A DNA stretch of 17,491 nt from Euperipatoides rowelli. Taxonomy: Eukaryota > Onychophora > Udeonychophora > Euonychophora > Peripatopsidae. The notes under the pieces were generated by a model, which had not been told where the DNA came from, searched no databases, and was given only the letters and a program-made list of their open reading frames with translations. This document shows positions 1-8,794 of the stretch, piece after piece; position 1 is the first letter of the stretch; every line of letters begins with the position of its first letter. The position numbers and the translations under genes were made by a program. Location: the NCBI GenBank assembly GCA_003024985.2, contig PXIH01S0017362.1; one strand, 5' to 3'.

Positions 1-179
1 AACACAAATAAAAATGTGAAAATCATAAGTTGGCCTATTTGAAAATTTAAATATAACTAAATCATCAGCAATTCATGCAGATGTATTGATGATATCCATG
101 ATGTATCTAGACTGCTTTTTATACAAATAATGTTTGGCTAACAACAGTGATTTTAATAATATTAAATTAAATTTTTTGA

Positions 180-250
180 TCTCACCAAGGTTTGATGCCA
201 TACCAACTTGATGGCCGAAGAATAAAAAAAATCTGAATGTTGCCAGTTAT
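180..250 (+). pseudogene. Vestige of Ty3/gypsy integrase C-terminal tail
   Basis: Read from 201 in frame, this stretch gives a short peptide containing YQLDGRRIKK, one stop (TGA), then MLPV. This resembles the end of many gypsy integrases, where a beta strand ending in DGR is followed by basic residues and a short L-P tail. Only about 20 codons are readable and stops lie on both sides (TGA at 177 and 234). The call rests mainly on context: a polypurine tract and LTR-like sequence follow 300 bp downstream on the same strand, the order expected in a gypsy element. The rest of pol would lie left of the window. The match is short and could be chance. Confidence 0.3.
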
Positions 251-554
251 GTCATCTTGTTTTACATTTAAATTTTTATTTTTTAATCAACTTTGCTGTT
301 TGATTCCTAGCAGGAAAATAACAGTTGCTGGCTGTATGTTTTTTTTTCTATTGCAAAGAAATACTTTATATTATATTTAGAAATACTCTTTATTGCAGGC
401 CTATTTAGGACCCTAAGGATTGGTAATAACCTAACCAAATATTCTATTTAATCAAAAATATGTTAGCATATAGTATTGTATGCTAACAGAATTTCCCCAT
501 AGGATGATTGTGAAGCTAAATACATTTTTATTCCTGGGATTTCACTTGTTCCCT

Positions 555-569
555 AAAAAGGGGGGCGAG
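555..569 (+). other. Polypurine tract of LTR retroelement
   Basis: A run of five A and six G followed by CGAG lies immediately before TGTGATAATG. In LTR retrotransposons such a tract primes plus-strand DNA synthesis and abuts the TG that opens the 3' LTR. The placement fits the proposed LTR at 570-925. A purine run alone is weak evidence in a window with many homopolymers. Confidence 0.4.
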
Positions 570-630
570 TGTGATAATGAACTTTGTTTGAAAAATTAAT
601 TTAAATGAAAATTCAAATTTATAAAAGTNT

Positions 631-725
631 AGTGAGGGAAAGAAATAGAGAGGGAGGGAGAGAAAGGGAGAGAGAGAGCTAGTGAGGGAAAGAGATAGAG
701 AGGGAGGGAGAGAAAGGGAGAGAGA
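631..725. repeat. Two-copy 50 bp AG-rich tandem repeat
   Basis: Both copies start with AGTGAGGGAA (631 and 681) and run through GA-rich sequence. They are nearly identical, with one visible base change, so the duplication is recent. The single N at 629 sits just before the array, consistent with assembly trouble at a repeat. Confidence 0.9.
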
Positions 726-881
726 TTCAGTACATAAATATTTAATAATATTTAAACTTTATTTATTTGAATCGGCAACACATCTTTTTTAGATAAATTA
801 ACAATCTAATCTTGAAATTAGATTTAAAAACACCTACTGTATTTAATCTATCTAATTTTAATACAATCTGGCAATTTAAAT

Positions 882-921
882 GATGGCAGGGTCTTACCTA
901 TAGACCCTGAAAGTCGCCATC
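882..921. repeat. Hairpin-forming inverted repeat
   Basis: GATGGC plus AGGGTCT at 882-894 pairs with AGACCCT at 902-908 and GCCATC at 916-921. The inner stem is perfect over 7 bp around a 7-base loop, and the outer stem is offset by a 7-base bulge. It lies at the end of the proposed LTR. Confidence 0.55.
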
Positions 922-925
922 TACA

Positions 926-1315
926 AATTATCCAAATAAGAAATAAAACATTAAACTTTTTTTTATTAAAAAGTAGGTTTTACTTTTTGCTTTTTCTGTA
1001 GTCAAAAAAAAAAATGATTTGGCCATCTCTAATGAATGAAAATTTATAAATGCAGAAATGCACAGAAAATTTCACGTGGTCAACATGTCAAAGAGATGCT
1101 TGCATGACGTCATAGCAATAAATGACTTTGAAATGTAATAAATTACTTTTAAAAGTAATAAAAAGGAATTTATGATTTTCAGATTATTTTAAACATTTTT
1201 TAAAAAAGAAATTGGATTTACAGATAAGAAAGAAAATATTTATAATTATAGTTAGATTTTAATTACCAGTGTTAATAAATATTTTTTTATTTAACTAAAT
1301 TATTTTGTAGAGATA
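926..1315. other. AT-rich spacer, no gene seen
   Basis: Homopolymer-rich AT sequence with no sustained reading frame. TGACGTCA, a perfect 8 bp palindrome matching the CREB/ATF consensus, occurs at 1105-1112 without other promoter-like context. The right part may belong to the neighbouring hAT-like relic, but I cannot place a boundary. Confidence 0.5.
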
Positions 1316-1467
1316 AAAAGGAACGCCCATTATTTTCAAAATAAAATGAACTATTGTCTGGCGTTCCGCGTTCGTTCCTATTTTTTTCAAATGAACTAGT
1401 TCCTGGCACGTTCCTTGAAAAAGGAACTGTTCCAAGGAACACGTTTTAAATTAGTTCCTACTCATCA
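1316..1467. mobile_element. hAT-like relic rich in GTTCC/GGAAC repeats
   Basis: The segment holds many GTTCC or GGAAC words in both orientations. Among them are GGAACGCC at 1320-1327 pairing with GGCGTTCC at 1360-1367, a stem GTTCCTT/AAGGAAC at 1410-1427, and a near-palindrome GTTCCAAGGAAC at 1429-1440. The right edge reads, on the reverse strand, TGATGAGTAGGAACTA, which resembles ends of non-autonomous hAT elements that carry GAACTAGTTCC-type subterminal motifs. No 8 bp target duplication or left terminus could be fixed, so this may be a fragment. Confidence 0.4.
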
Positions 1468-1782
1468 CAACTTTTATATGTGAAACTAGACCAAAGTATG
1501 AGCGATAGAACCATTAAATTAAAATACCATTACCGGTAGTACATTTCCATCACCTTTTCAAACTCTATTTTTTTAATCTTCTCACATATTATTTCTCGAT
1601 GTGAAAAAAAAAGGCTGTTTCTGATTATTATAACATATCAATTACATACAGTTTGTAATGAGTCTTTAAACCACAGTTCGATATTTCAAAATATCATAGC
1701 TATAAGTTGCTATTTATAAAAAGCCAATTATCTTCAATTATTTAACAGTTTTACCAAAGGTGATGTATTAACTACTGTACCA
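1468..1782. other. AT-rich spacer, no gene seen
   Basis: No reading frame or repeat structure of note. One TACCGGTA palindrome occurs near 1531, part of the window-wide word bias described in the findings. Confidence 0.5.
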
Positions 1783-2531
1783 CACTATTTCCAGAGTTAC
1801 TGGAATCAGCAATTGAAGCCTGTTTTGAACCTAACAAATTTATTTGCTCCTAAATTATGGAGTCTAAGATTGCAAAAAAAAATTTATGGTTATATTCAGA
1901 AGGGATAGGAAATTCTTTTAAAAAAATTTTCAACTGCTAGAAGTATGGGGTGGCCAAGAAATAATTTGGTAAACTCAGTGTAACGGAATCAGATTTTTGC
2001 AACCTCTTACATTTGAAGATATTTTCTATTAAATTTTTCTGTGAAGTTATTAACTGTTAATAAATAACTTTTTACTGTTTTGATAGTGGGTCAGTGTATA
2101 AAATAAGATAAGTCTAGATTCTCAAGGTTGTTTTGATCCTGTTATGGAATCAGTAGGTTAGTCTACTCATTGTTATGGAATCAGATCATGCAACTCATAT
2201 ATTACAAATGGTTTTATTATTGGAATTTTTTCATTAATAATGTACATAAGTACATTAAAAAATTGCAATCACATATTATTCCACAAATGAACTATTTATT
2301 TATTCATAGAACCAATTTTTAATTGGGTAAGATTATATAGTCTTATTACATAAATTATTTATTTCCCCCCTATTTTCGTCCCTTTCTTAAAATATCAATA
2401 CAAATCTACAAATGAAAGAAACTACAATACATATTCACTATTTCCACAGTTACTGGAAACAAAAAAATATTCTGCATGATTTTCTACAGTAAAAATAATG
2501 ACCACTGTGGTCAATATTGGGGAGATCCAAG

Positions 2532-2743
2532 TCATCTCACAATCTGATCAAACTCAATAATGGCATGATGCTCTCTAGCAGGATTAGCATATAGGCCACC
2601 TTTTCCTTTGCATCATTTTTCTTAAAGTTTAATATATACACCAAGAAGATCTACTTTTAGTACTTGAGCCACATAACATTTCACAAAATGCTTAGCATTG
2701 TATTTAACCAATATGATATCACCCACGTTAACATTGCATGTTT
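2532..2743 (-). pseudogene. Degenerate C-terminal domain of a transposon-associated protein
   Basis: Reverse-strand translation in a single frame gives about 70 codons with two internal stops. Readable blocks are NVNVGDIILVKYNAKHF, YVAQVLKVD, VYIKL, a short K/G-rich linker, then IIEFDQIV just before a stop. The order (GD-x-hydrophobic-VKY, YVxxVL, VxIKL, then a hydrophobic DxIV close) resembles the small beta-barrel-like tail of uncharacterised transposon-linked proteins common in invertebrate genomes. I recall this pattern but cannot name the family. It lies inside the proposed GGAATCAG-flanked element, consistent with being the remnant of that element's protein. It has no start codon and cannot be functional. 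Confidence 0.4.
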
Positions 2744-3032
2744 CTCTTTAAATAACTTTAATTTACATGGTATTCAAACCTTTGACACATTTCCCCCTAT
2801 CATTGTCCTTATATTCCAGATACCTGTCTTTTTTGTTCTTTAAACTTTGTCTCCATTTTCTCTGTCTCTCTCCCTATTTGTTGCTGGCATGATATATTTA
2901 GAATTAGAATTTAAAATTCCCTCACTAAAAAATACTGTTTTAAAGATATTTTATGAAAATTCAAAATTGTTGTTGCTATTTAAACATTTTCTGCATTTTT
3001 CTATTCACTACAGCCATGTGTAAAGTAGAAAG

Positions 3033-3150
3033 AAATGGCGGAAAATTTGCCGCCAGAATGAAAATGGCGGAAAAATTTGCCACCAAAATTAAAATGGTAG
3101 GAAATTTGCCGCCAAAATAAAAATGGTGGGAAAATTTGCCACCAAAATGA
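3033..3150. repeat. Four-copy 29-30 bp tandem repeat with internal palindrome
   Basis: Units start AAATGG at 3033, 3062, 3092 and 3121, and a fifth diverges after 3155. Each unit contains TGGCGG or a variant, AAAATTTG, then CCGCCA or CCACCA, so every unit can fold on itself. The variants (TGGCGG/CCGCCA, TGGTGG/CCACCA) partly preserve pairing. The minus strand is open over 68 codons here, rich in F, W and G, but this is a by-product of the repeat rather than a convincing gene. Confidence 0.9.
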
Positions 3151-3508
3151 AAATGCAGGATTGCATGTGCAGGAACATTCTGAATGTCCTTGAATGCACA
3201 AAAACATTAAGGTGAAATCAGGGACAGGTTTATAAAATACACATTACATTTAACATTGCTACAGGTAGTGCAGAGAACAACTTTATTCACATAGACTTAT
3301 ATGTAGGCCCACCTAAAGGCCCAATTGAATAAAATCCCAAATACACCAATGCCAGACAAAAACAGAGACAAGCAAAAATAAAGACAAGATTCAATGCAAT
3401 ATGACCATATTTAATTCATATTGCCCTAATCCCTGTCTAAATATCTTTGCCATCTCTACCCGCTGCTGGCACAAATGTATCCAAAATTTTAGTTACGGTA
3501 ATATAAAC

Positions 3509-3530
3509 AAGCTTATATGCCCATAAGCTT
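3509..3530. repeat. Perfect 8 bp inverted repeat
   Basis: AAGCTTAT, six bases, then ATAAGCTT. It is a short perfect stem inside the candidate transposon with no other supporting context. Confidence 0.6.
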
Positions 3531-3806
3531 AAAATTGCTCAGAAATATCTTACACCACCTGTTGCCATGTTTTGACGAATTGTGAACTAAGAAAAATGAT
3601 TCCATAACTGGAATTTCTGATTCCATAACAGCATGTTACTGATTCCGTAATGCCCAAATAGACCAGATGAAAATTTTAAAAAAAAATTTTCTTAGCATAA
3701 ATTTTTAAAATGCATTGTTTTAGCTTTGCATAAACAATTACAACACAGAATTTCTGATGTTTAGCTCTATATACAAAAAAATTATATTTTAATGTTGCGG
3801 AATCAG

Positions 3807-4110
3807 CACCTATGAACAGTATTAACCATAAAAATAATTTTACCAGGAAAACTATTTTTAATTCCTAACAAACAATATTATGTTAGTAAATAACATATTT
3901 TAACAAAGAGCAGGAAAAATACATTATATTAGGTTAATTGTCATCCAGCCCTTGAAATAAATTGTTTAATGACCTCTCCAACTTATCTTTCTTTTCCATC
4001 TTATGCGTATGAACTCCGGCCTTCGATAGCTGGCGGATTAATACCGTAATCAGAAAACTTGCCCGGGGCTCATTGCCACACTATATTTTCATTATGAGAA
4101 ATAAATAAAC
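3807..4110. other. Spacer, no gene seen
   Basis: Contains a locally less AT-rich patch near 4010-4075 with no open frame or recognisable motif. The origin of that patch is unclear. Confidence 0.5.
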
Positions 4111-4168
4111 ATTTTTAAGCCTTCAGTCATTGCGATACGATACGATTTTTAAGCCTTCAGTCATTGCG
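4111..4168. repeat. 34 bp tandem duplication of a transposon end
   Basis: A 24-mer beginning ATTTTTAAGCCTTCAGTCAT is at 4111-4134 and again at 4145-4168, separated by ATACGATACG. Both copies include TTAA followed by the terminal repeat of the piggyBac-like element that starts at 4153. The outer copy is therefore a duplicated tip, made either by local slippage or by a nested end. Confidence 0.9.
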
Positions 4169-4891
4169 GTATCTGTGAGATACATAATTAATATTCAAAA
4201 AATAATTTATAGCTAATGCGCTGAACTAAAATACTATACAGCCTATTATTCTCCTAAATTAATGAGCTTTTTCATCTGTCAATTAGCCGGTGATGTGACG
4301 GCAAGGCATATATTGATTTCCTTTGATTTTAGTTAGATACACCGTGATGATTCACGTAAGTATTTCTTTCAGGTAGCTGTAATTCAAATATTATAAAACA
4401 TTTAGGAATAAATTTATACATTTTCAAATCAGAATTTAAATCAGATTTCAAAAATCAAAACCAGAAAATTCTATCTCTAACGACAAAGAAGCAGCATTCA
4501 AGAAGAACTGGCTTTTTATTTTTTTATAATGACATTTAGAAATAAATTCATATAAAAAAATCTTCTTGTTGGATTTTTTTTTTTAATAAAATTCCTGATA
4601 AAAAATACTATTTAAGTTTTTTTATATCTGTTATAGATTTCAAAATGTTTAACAATGTATTGGTTGGACATAGGCTATGGGTAAATACGGCAAATACGAG
4701 CTGTAATGATTTCTGATGTGTGCGGACATTTAGAAAAGAATTCATAAAAGAAAATCTGTTTGTTGGATTTTTTTGTTAAATTCCTGATAAAAAATTGAAA
4801 CAAAAAAATACTATAAGAAATGTCTGTTATATCTCACGGATACACTGCGACTACTCATGTAATTTTTTGACCGTGATGACTGAAGGGTTAA
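4149..4891. mobile_element. piggyBac-like miniature element (MITE) with TTAA target site
   Basis: TTAA at 4149-4152 and 4888-4891 brackets a 735 bp element. The left terminal repeat (4153-4169, GCCTTCAGTCATTGCGG) and the reverse of the right one (4871-4887, CCCTTCAGTCATCACGG) agree at 14 of 17 positions. A second inverted repeat, TATCYGTGAGATAYA, sits directly after the left tip (4170-4184) but 28 bases in from the right tip (4828-4842). In the classic piggyBac element the inner repeat is likewise spaced asymmetrically, 3 versus 31 bases, which is the same 28-base difference. No transposase frame is present, so it would be non-autonomous. Internally it carries a direct duplication (4531-4830). 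Confidence 0.8.
4531..4830. repeat. Diverged ~105 bp direct repeat inside the piggyBac-like element
   Basis: Copy A (4531-4634) and copy B (4725-4830) share, in order, GACATTTAGAAA, ATTCATA, TTGTTGGATTTTTTT, AATTCCTGATAAAAAAT, AATACTAT and TCTGTTATA. They differ by small indels and substitutions, so the duplication is much older than the 10181-10452 one. The spacing between copies is about 194 bp. Confidence 0.75.
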
Positions 4892-6554
4892 ATTAAAAAT
4901 TGAAGCAATCTATAGGCTAGTTATCCACCACCTCTAGAAAAAAAAAAAAATAGATCATCGCTAATGTTAGATGTAGCCTAGCCATAAGTTGATTCTTGAA
5001 AATTTATAAGCTAAATATTTATGTCTACATTAAAAAAAAACATCTGTCGATCCACATCTTATCTTACTGAAAAATTTATAGATTGTTAAAATAACACTGA
5101 ATCATCAATTTTTATTTTTATTTTTTAAGATATTGCCTATATTTTTTTTTTAGATAAAAGATTGACAATGTAATTTGTAATTTAGAATGTTTGTAAATAC
5201 TTATGGATGTAATATAATTTTTGGATGCTTCTTGTTGAATGCAATTTAAATTTAGGGGAATTCCCCATACATTAAAGATATAATATAGATATACTCTAAT
5301 TCTTTTAACTAGATCATGTCTATGCAACTTTTTAATGTTTAAAATACAATATCTGCGGGGTCAAAATTCTCACATCTGTTTTAATCTCGAAGCAACTTTC
5401 ATTTCCTTTTCCTATGTTAAAGTTTAAAGGGTTAATCTAAATGATAATAAACATGTTCTGAATTTTTAAAGCTTTTTCCCTCCCAAAAAAATATGGTAAT
5501 AGGCTACCAACCTATGTTAATTTTAAAAAAAATTACCGTAACATAGAATAAATCATTGTTATTTTTAAATTATTTTTGTACTATTCTATAATAACTTACT
5601 TATTATTTTAGGCTATAGATTTTTAATTCATTGTTCTTTTTAAAAACATATCACGTATAATTTATTGAGTATTTTCCCTCATAAACATGTTTATAATTGA
5701 ATTTATATTACATTTGTGTGTAGGGCTCTATGTAGGCCTAGATTTGAAAATACGGTTGTAATAAAAAAAAAACTTATTGTATGCTAAGGAAGTTAAATCA
5801 CTTCCTCAATCAAGAGTGTGAATGAAATGAGTTACCATTACAAGTCTAATGTTGGATACTATTAGTGACTAAATATGGATTTAATATGGATCATAAATAG
5901 ATTTTAAAACTACATTATTACAAACTTACAATTATGATAGTCTACTAAGAAAATATGTGAAAAAAAGTAAGTACCAAAACAGTAGGCTTATTATATTTTA
6001 AGTAATTTCTGCACAACTTCATTTCCTTGTTTATGATATATTTTGGCTATAGTCAATGTCTAATTTACATGAATTGAGTAGGCTACCGGTATATTGCCAA
6101 AAAAAAAAAAGAAAAGAAATGAGAAAGTTTAATAGGCTATACAGTATATGCTGAAAATCTTATATACCATACTATAGATTATTTGTGGTTTTACTAAACA
6201 TTGTAGCTAGTTAGAGTAGCCCATATACTGTATCTACCATTTATGAGGGAGCCACCATGAAATATCTGATTGATTGGTTAAATAAACTTATTGATTGAAT
6301 TTAACATACCATATAGTTTAATTACTGTCAGTATCAATTTTAAAAATTATTTCTATTATCTAATAGTATTTTTTAAGCTTAATCTAAGTTTTTGAATGAT
6401 TTGAATCTGTATGTTTTTCTATGTTGCTAATTGCCTGTGGTTGTGAACTGGCCTCAAACATTTTCTATTGCAATTTCCAATTCTTTCTAATTGATCATGA
6501 TTTGATCATGGGCCCGTTAGTTTTTTAAAAAAAAAAGTGCTATTCACTGATGAT
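4892..6554. other. Long AT-rich stretch, no gene seen
   Basis: No sustained coding signal on either strand. A 69-codon minus-strand open stretch at 5118-5327 has K/I/Y-rich composition expected by chance in AT-rich DNA. Small inverted repeats are present: CTATGTTA/TAACATAG at 5512-5546 and AGGAAGT/ACTTCCT at 5787-5806. AAAGGGTTAA near 5427-5436 looks like a lone piggyBac-type tip, but I found no partner. TAGGCTA-type words are frequent here. Confidence 0.5.
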
Positions 6555-7330
6555 ATGTTGGCTTCTAACACTCTACTAGAACACACTGTCTAATTTGTAT
6601 TTGTGGTAAATCTCTCAGTCCTTTATTCTCTTCTGGCAGAATTCTATATTTTCAGTCTGACAGCATCTCTGACTGTATTAGAGACTTCAACATCAATTAA
6701 TGGCTTGCATTTGACCTGAAACAACTTTTGAACTTGACTTTCCCATCCCTCTGTGGGGTATTCTACTAGTTCACTATTTCCAAATGTAGGTATGCCCTTA
6801 TGGCTTATCTTTTTTCAGCAGTCGTTTCACGACTTATAGTTGACTCAGTTTTTCTATTTGCAAAAATCCTAGTTTTTTTTTTTTTTTCAAATGGTTCATA
6901 TTCCTAACAAAATTATAAAAATTGTCTGGTCATGATGTGTCTTGCAAACTTTTTTTGAACTCTGTACAAAATGTATTTGCTTAGGTGGTGCTACCAAAAT
7001 GTCTGAAATAATCAGAATCTGATAATCTCTATTGGTTAATGTAAATGTATCCTGTGCAACATTTTCCATGGCTGCATTGACACTTCAAAGGACAACATTA
7101 GTTTTTTTCTGTTTAGGCTATATGCCTCACATTTCTTTACTTATTCATGCAGCTCCTGTTCCATTCTGGGCTGAAACTTGCTCTTTTGAATGGTGGTATT
7201 TAGCCCAAATTGACTGTAGTGTGCACACCTTTTACAAAGTTTTTATTTGATACAACTTGATCACCATCATTTGCACTTCCTTGCAGACTTAGCAATCCTG
7301 TGAGTCACCACTCTTGTACAAATATCCCTC
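6555..7330 (-). pseudogene. Unidentified degenerate coding relic
   Basis: The reverse strand reads more like old coding DNA than the surroundings. The best block is an open run from about 6815 to the stop at 6644, containing KGIPTFGNSELVEYPTEGW, then SQVQKLFQVKCKPLIDVEV and NTVRDAVRLKI. After a one-base shift it continues as ILPEENKGLRDLPQIQIRQC towards 6585. Further upstream on the same strand, separated by stops and shifts, are AAMENVAQDTFTLTNRDYQI near 7075-7017 and YHHSKEQVSAQNGTGAA near 7190-7140. The balanced residue composition and continuation across a frameshift argue for a decayed gene or transposon protein. I cannot assign a family. The plus-strand open frame at 7032-7250 is its shadow. 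Confidence 0.35.
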
Positions 7331-7478
7331 TCCCCAGTTTTGTTGAAATTTATACTAATTTATAATTTACCAAAATTTCAACAACTTTAAAATTTTGAAC
7401 TTGCTTTTATATCAGTCCGGAAAACATTTTGGACAACTTTACCCCTCCATTCCTGAATTTTGTTTTAATTCTCATGCA

Positions 7479-8124
7479 TTATGAGTAGGGATCGACAAAT
7501 ATGTTAGACAAATGCTAATAAAAATTTAAAAGTGACTATAAAATTTTACATATTAGCCAGCTGGATACAACATTTTAGAAAAAAAAAATTTTTTTATTAA
7601 ATTTTTTATTTATTTATTTTAATAAATATGACATTTTATACCAGAGTCTAGACTCTAGAACAATAAAAACAATTTGTTAAGTCCTGATTATGAGTAGGGA
7701 TTTGGATTTTAGCATTTAATATTTTAGAAATTTAGCATACCCGGTACTTAGCATGCTATAATATTTATTAAATAATTAATTTAGCATTTTATAGAAATTA
7801 CTGTATAAGTAATAGAGTTAGGAAAATGTCTTTCAACACTATTAGATGTAGCCTACAGTAAATTAAGCATTTTTGTATGGTGTCTTGAATTTTGTATTAA
7901 GAGTCCGGCTATATTTACGGCAATTTTAAAAACATTTAAAATTTTGTTCATAGGCCTATATTTTATTTTCATATGTGCATCATTGCTGATGAATTTGTTC
8001 AATTTATGTTTTCAGTCTCAAATACTTTAATTTTTATTAAACAATTAAGTTTAGAAAAAATATCCAATTTAAAATTTAACCTTTAATAGAAAGTAGCAAA
8101 TTTGTAAATTTAGTCAGCCCTATT
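7479..8124. mobile_element. Weak hAT-like structure
   Basis: The 14-mer TTATGAGTAGGGAT occurs at 7479-7492 and 7688-7701. The reverse strand at 8107-8124 reads AATAGGGCTGACTAAATTT, loosely matching TAGGGATCGACAAATATG at the left. TAGGG-type tips are common in hAT families, but the inverted match is only partial and no 8 bp target duplication was found. The interior is AT-rich and non-coding, with a GAGTCTAGACTC palindrome near 7645. Confidence 0.22.
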
Positions 8125-8569
8125 TCTAATCTTGAGATGTGATGAATACAAAGCAAGATTTTATTTCAGGTACCGGTACTGTACGTCTGATATAATTTTA
8201 GAACCCAAAGTTATCTGCTATTTTTATTTTTTTAATAATTTGAATTTTAAAAAGATTAATTTCATAAATTACTAAACTAATTACCGGTATATAAAATAAC
8301 AGATAATGCTTTCTTAAAAACTTAGATAAGGACATCATAGGCCTGTAAACAAGAAGTGAAATGATGAGGAAGGAGGGTGAAAATGATATGTAATAACCCA
8401 ATCAAAGCACCCTATAGTTTTTTTAAAGTCAACTGTTTGTTTTTCATTTTTAAAATTATGTTAATCTATAAGGAAATTTACATAAGCTTTAATGTTATGT
8501 AAAGAAAAAATTGTTTATGGCTGCTTCTCCTTATAGTGAAGATCTCCAGTAGTCTGGGATAGAGGGTAG
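8125..8569. other. AT-rich spacer, no gene seen
   Basis: Two TACCGGTA palindromes (about 8171 and 8282) and one TAGGCCTG word are present. No coding or repeat structure is visible. A minus-strand open run at 8198-8401 is hydrophobic and of a length expected by chance. Confidence 0.5.
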
Positions 8570-8794
8570 TATTCGCTGCACAAACTTGATCACGTTGTTC
8601 CATGGAGTGAAGAATACGTTGAAGATAAAGGAATAAAAAGGGTAGTCATTCTTAAAATTTGCAAATTTAAAGTTGATAAGGCCAGTGTTATTGCAAAATT
8701 TAAACAGTTTAATGTAGTAAATAGTGCACAGCTAAATATTAAGGTTTGCAATTTGTATAAGAAAAATCTTGGTAATATTTTTTATTTAAGCTAA
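8570..8794 (+). other. Open 74-codon run without a start codon
   Basis: From a stop at 8567 the plus strand stays open to TAA at 8792-8794, giving a lysine- and valine-rich peptide that includes HVVPWSEEYVEDKGIKRVV and KVDKASVIAKFKQFNVV. It has no methionine. Runs this long are expected a few times by chance in a window with this base composition. It could be a fragment of an old transposon protein or an internal exon, but I recognise no domain and see no clear splice or promoter context. Listed so that it can be searched. Confidence 0.12.

Larger units (their letters stand above)
570..925 (+). mobile_element. Probable 3' LTR of a Ty3/gypsy element
   Basis: The segment opens with TGTGATAATG directly after a polypurine tract and can be closed at CATCTACA, giving TG...CA ends (TGT/ACA) and a length of about 356 bp, normal for gypsy LTRs. 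It contains a purine-rich GA block (631-725), often seen in LTRs, and a hairpin near its 3' end (882-921). The matching 5' LTR is outside the window, so the 3' boundary is inferred from the terminal dinucleotide and hairpin position, not from a second copy. Confidence 0.35.
1783..3806 (-). mobile_element. Candidate DNA transposon with GGAATCAG subterminal repeats
   Basis: Copies of a motif close to TTAYGGAATCAG occur at about 1798-1809, 1981-1992, 2142-2153 and 2173-2184 on the plus strand. The reverse form CTGATTCCRTAA occurs at 3598-3608, 3617-3628 and 3639-3650, and one further forward copy at 3795-3806. Motifs clustered towards each end in opposite orientation are typical of transposase-binding subterminal repeats. 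Between them lie a minus-strand broken reading frame (2532-2743) and a tandem array (3033-3150). A 25-29 bp partial repeat, CACTATTTCCASAGTTACTG, is present at 1783-1802 and again at 2436-2455. I could not identify terminal inverted repeats or a target-site duplication, so the extent is provisional and the last forward copy breaks the symmetry. Confidence 0.35.

Noticed and set aside
1105-1112. TGACGTCA, CREB/ATF-type site
   Set aside because: Single 8-mer without promoter context or nearby gene.
2845-2935. Reverse-strand AGTGAGGGAA-like and GA-rich sequence resembling the block at 631-725
   Set aside because: Only a 10-base word plus compositional similarity; not enough to claim a second LTR copy.
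5118-5327. 69-codon minus-strand open frame
   Set aside because: K/I/Y-rich composition, no domain, and a length expected by chance in AT-rich DNA.
5427-5436. AAGGGTTAA resembling a lone piggyBac tip
   Set aside because: No inverted partner with TTAACCC found at a suitable distance.
7032-7250. 72-codon plus-strand open frame
   Set aside because: Opposite strand of a better-looking degenerate minus-strand coding relic; no recognisable domain.
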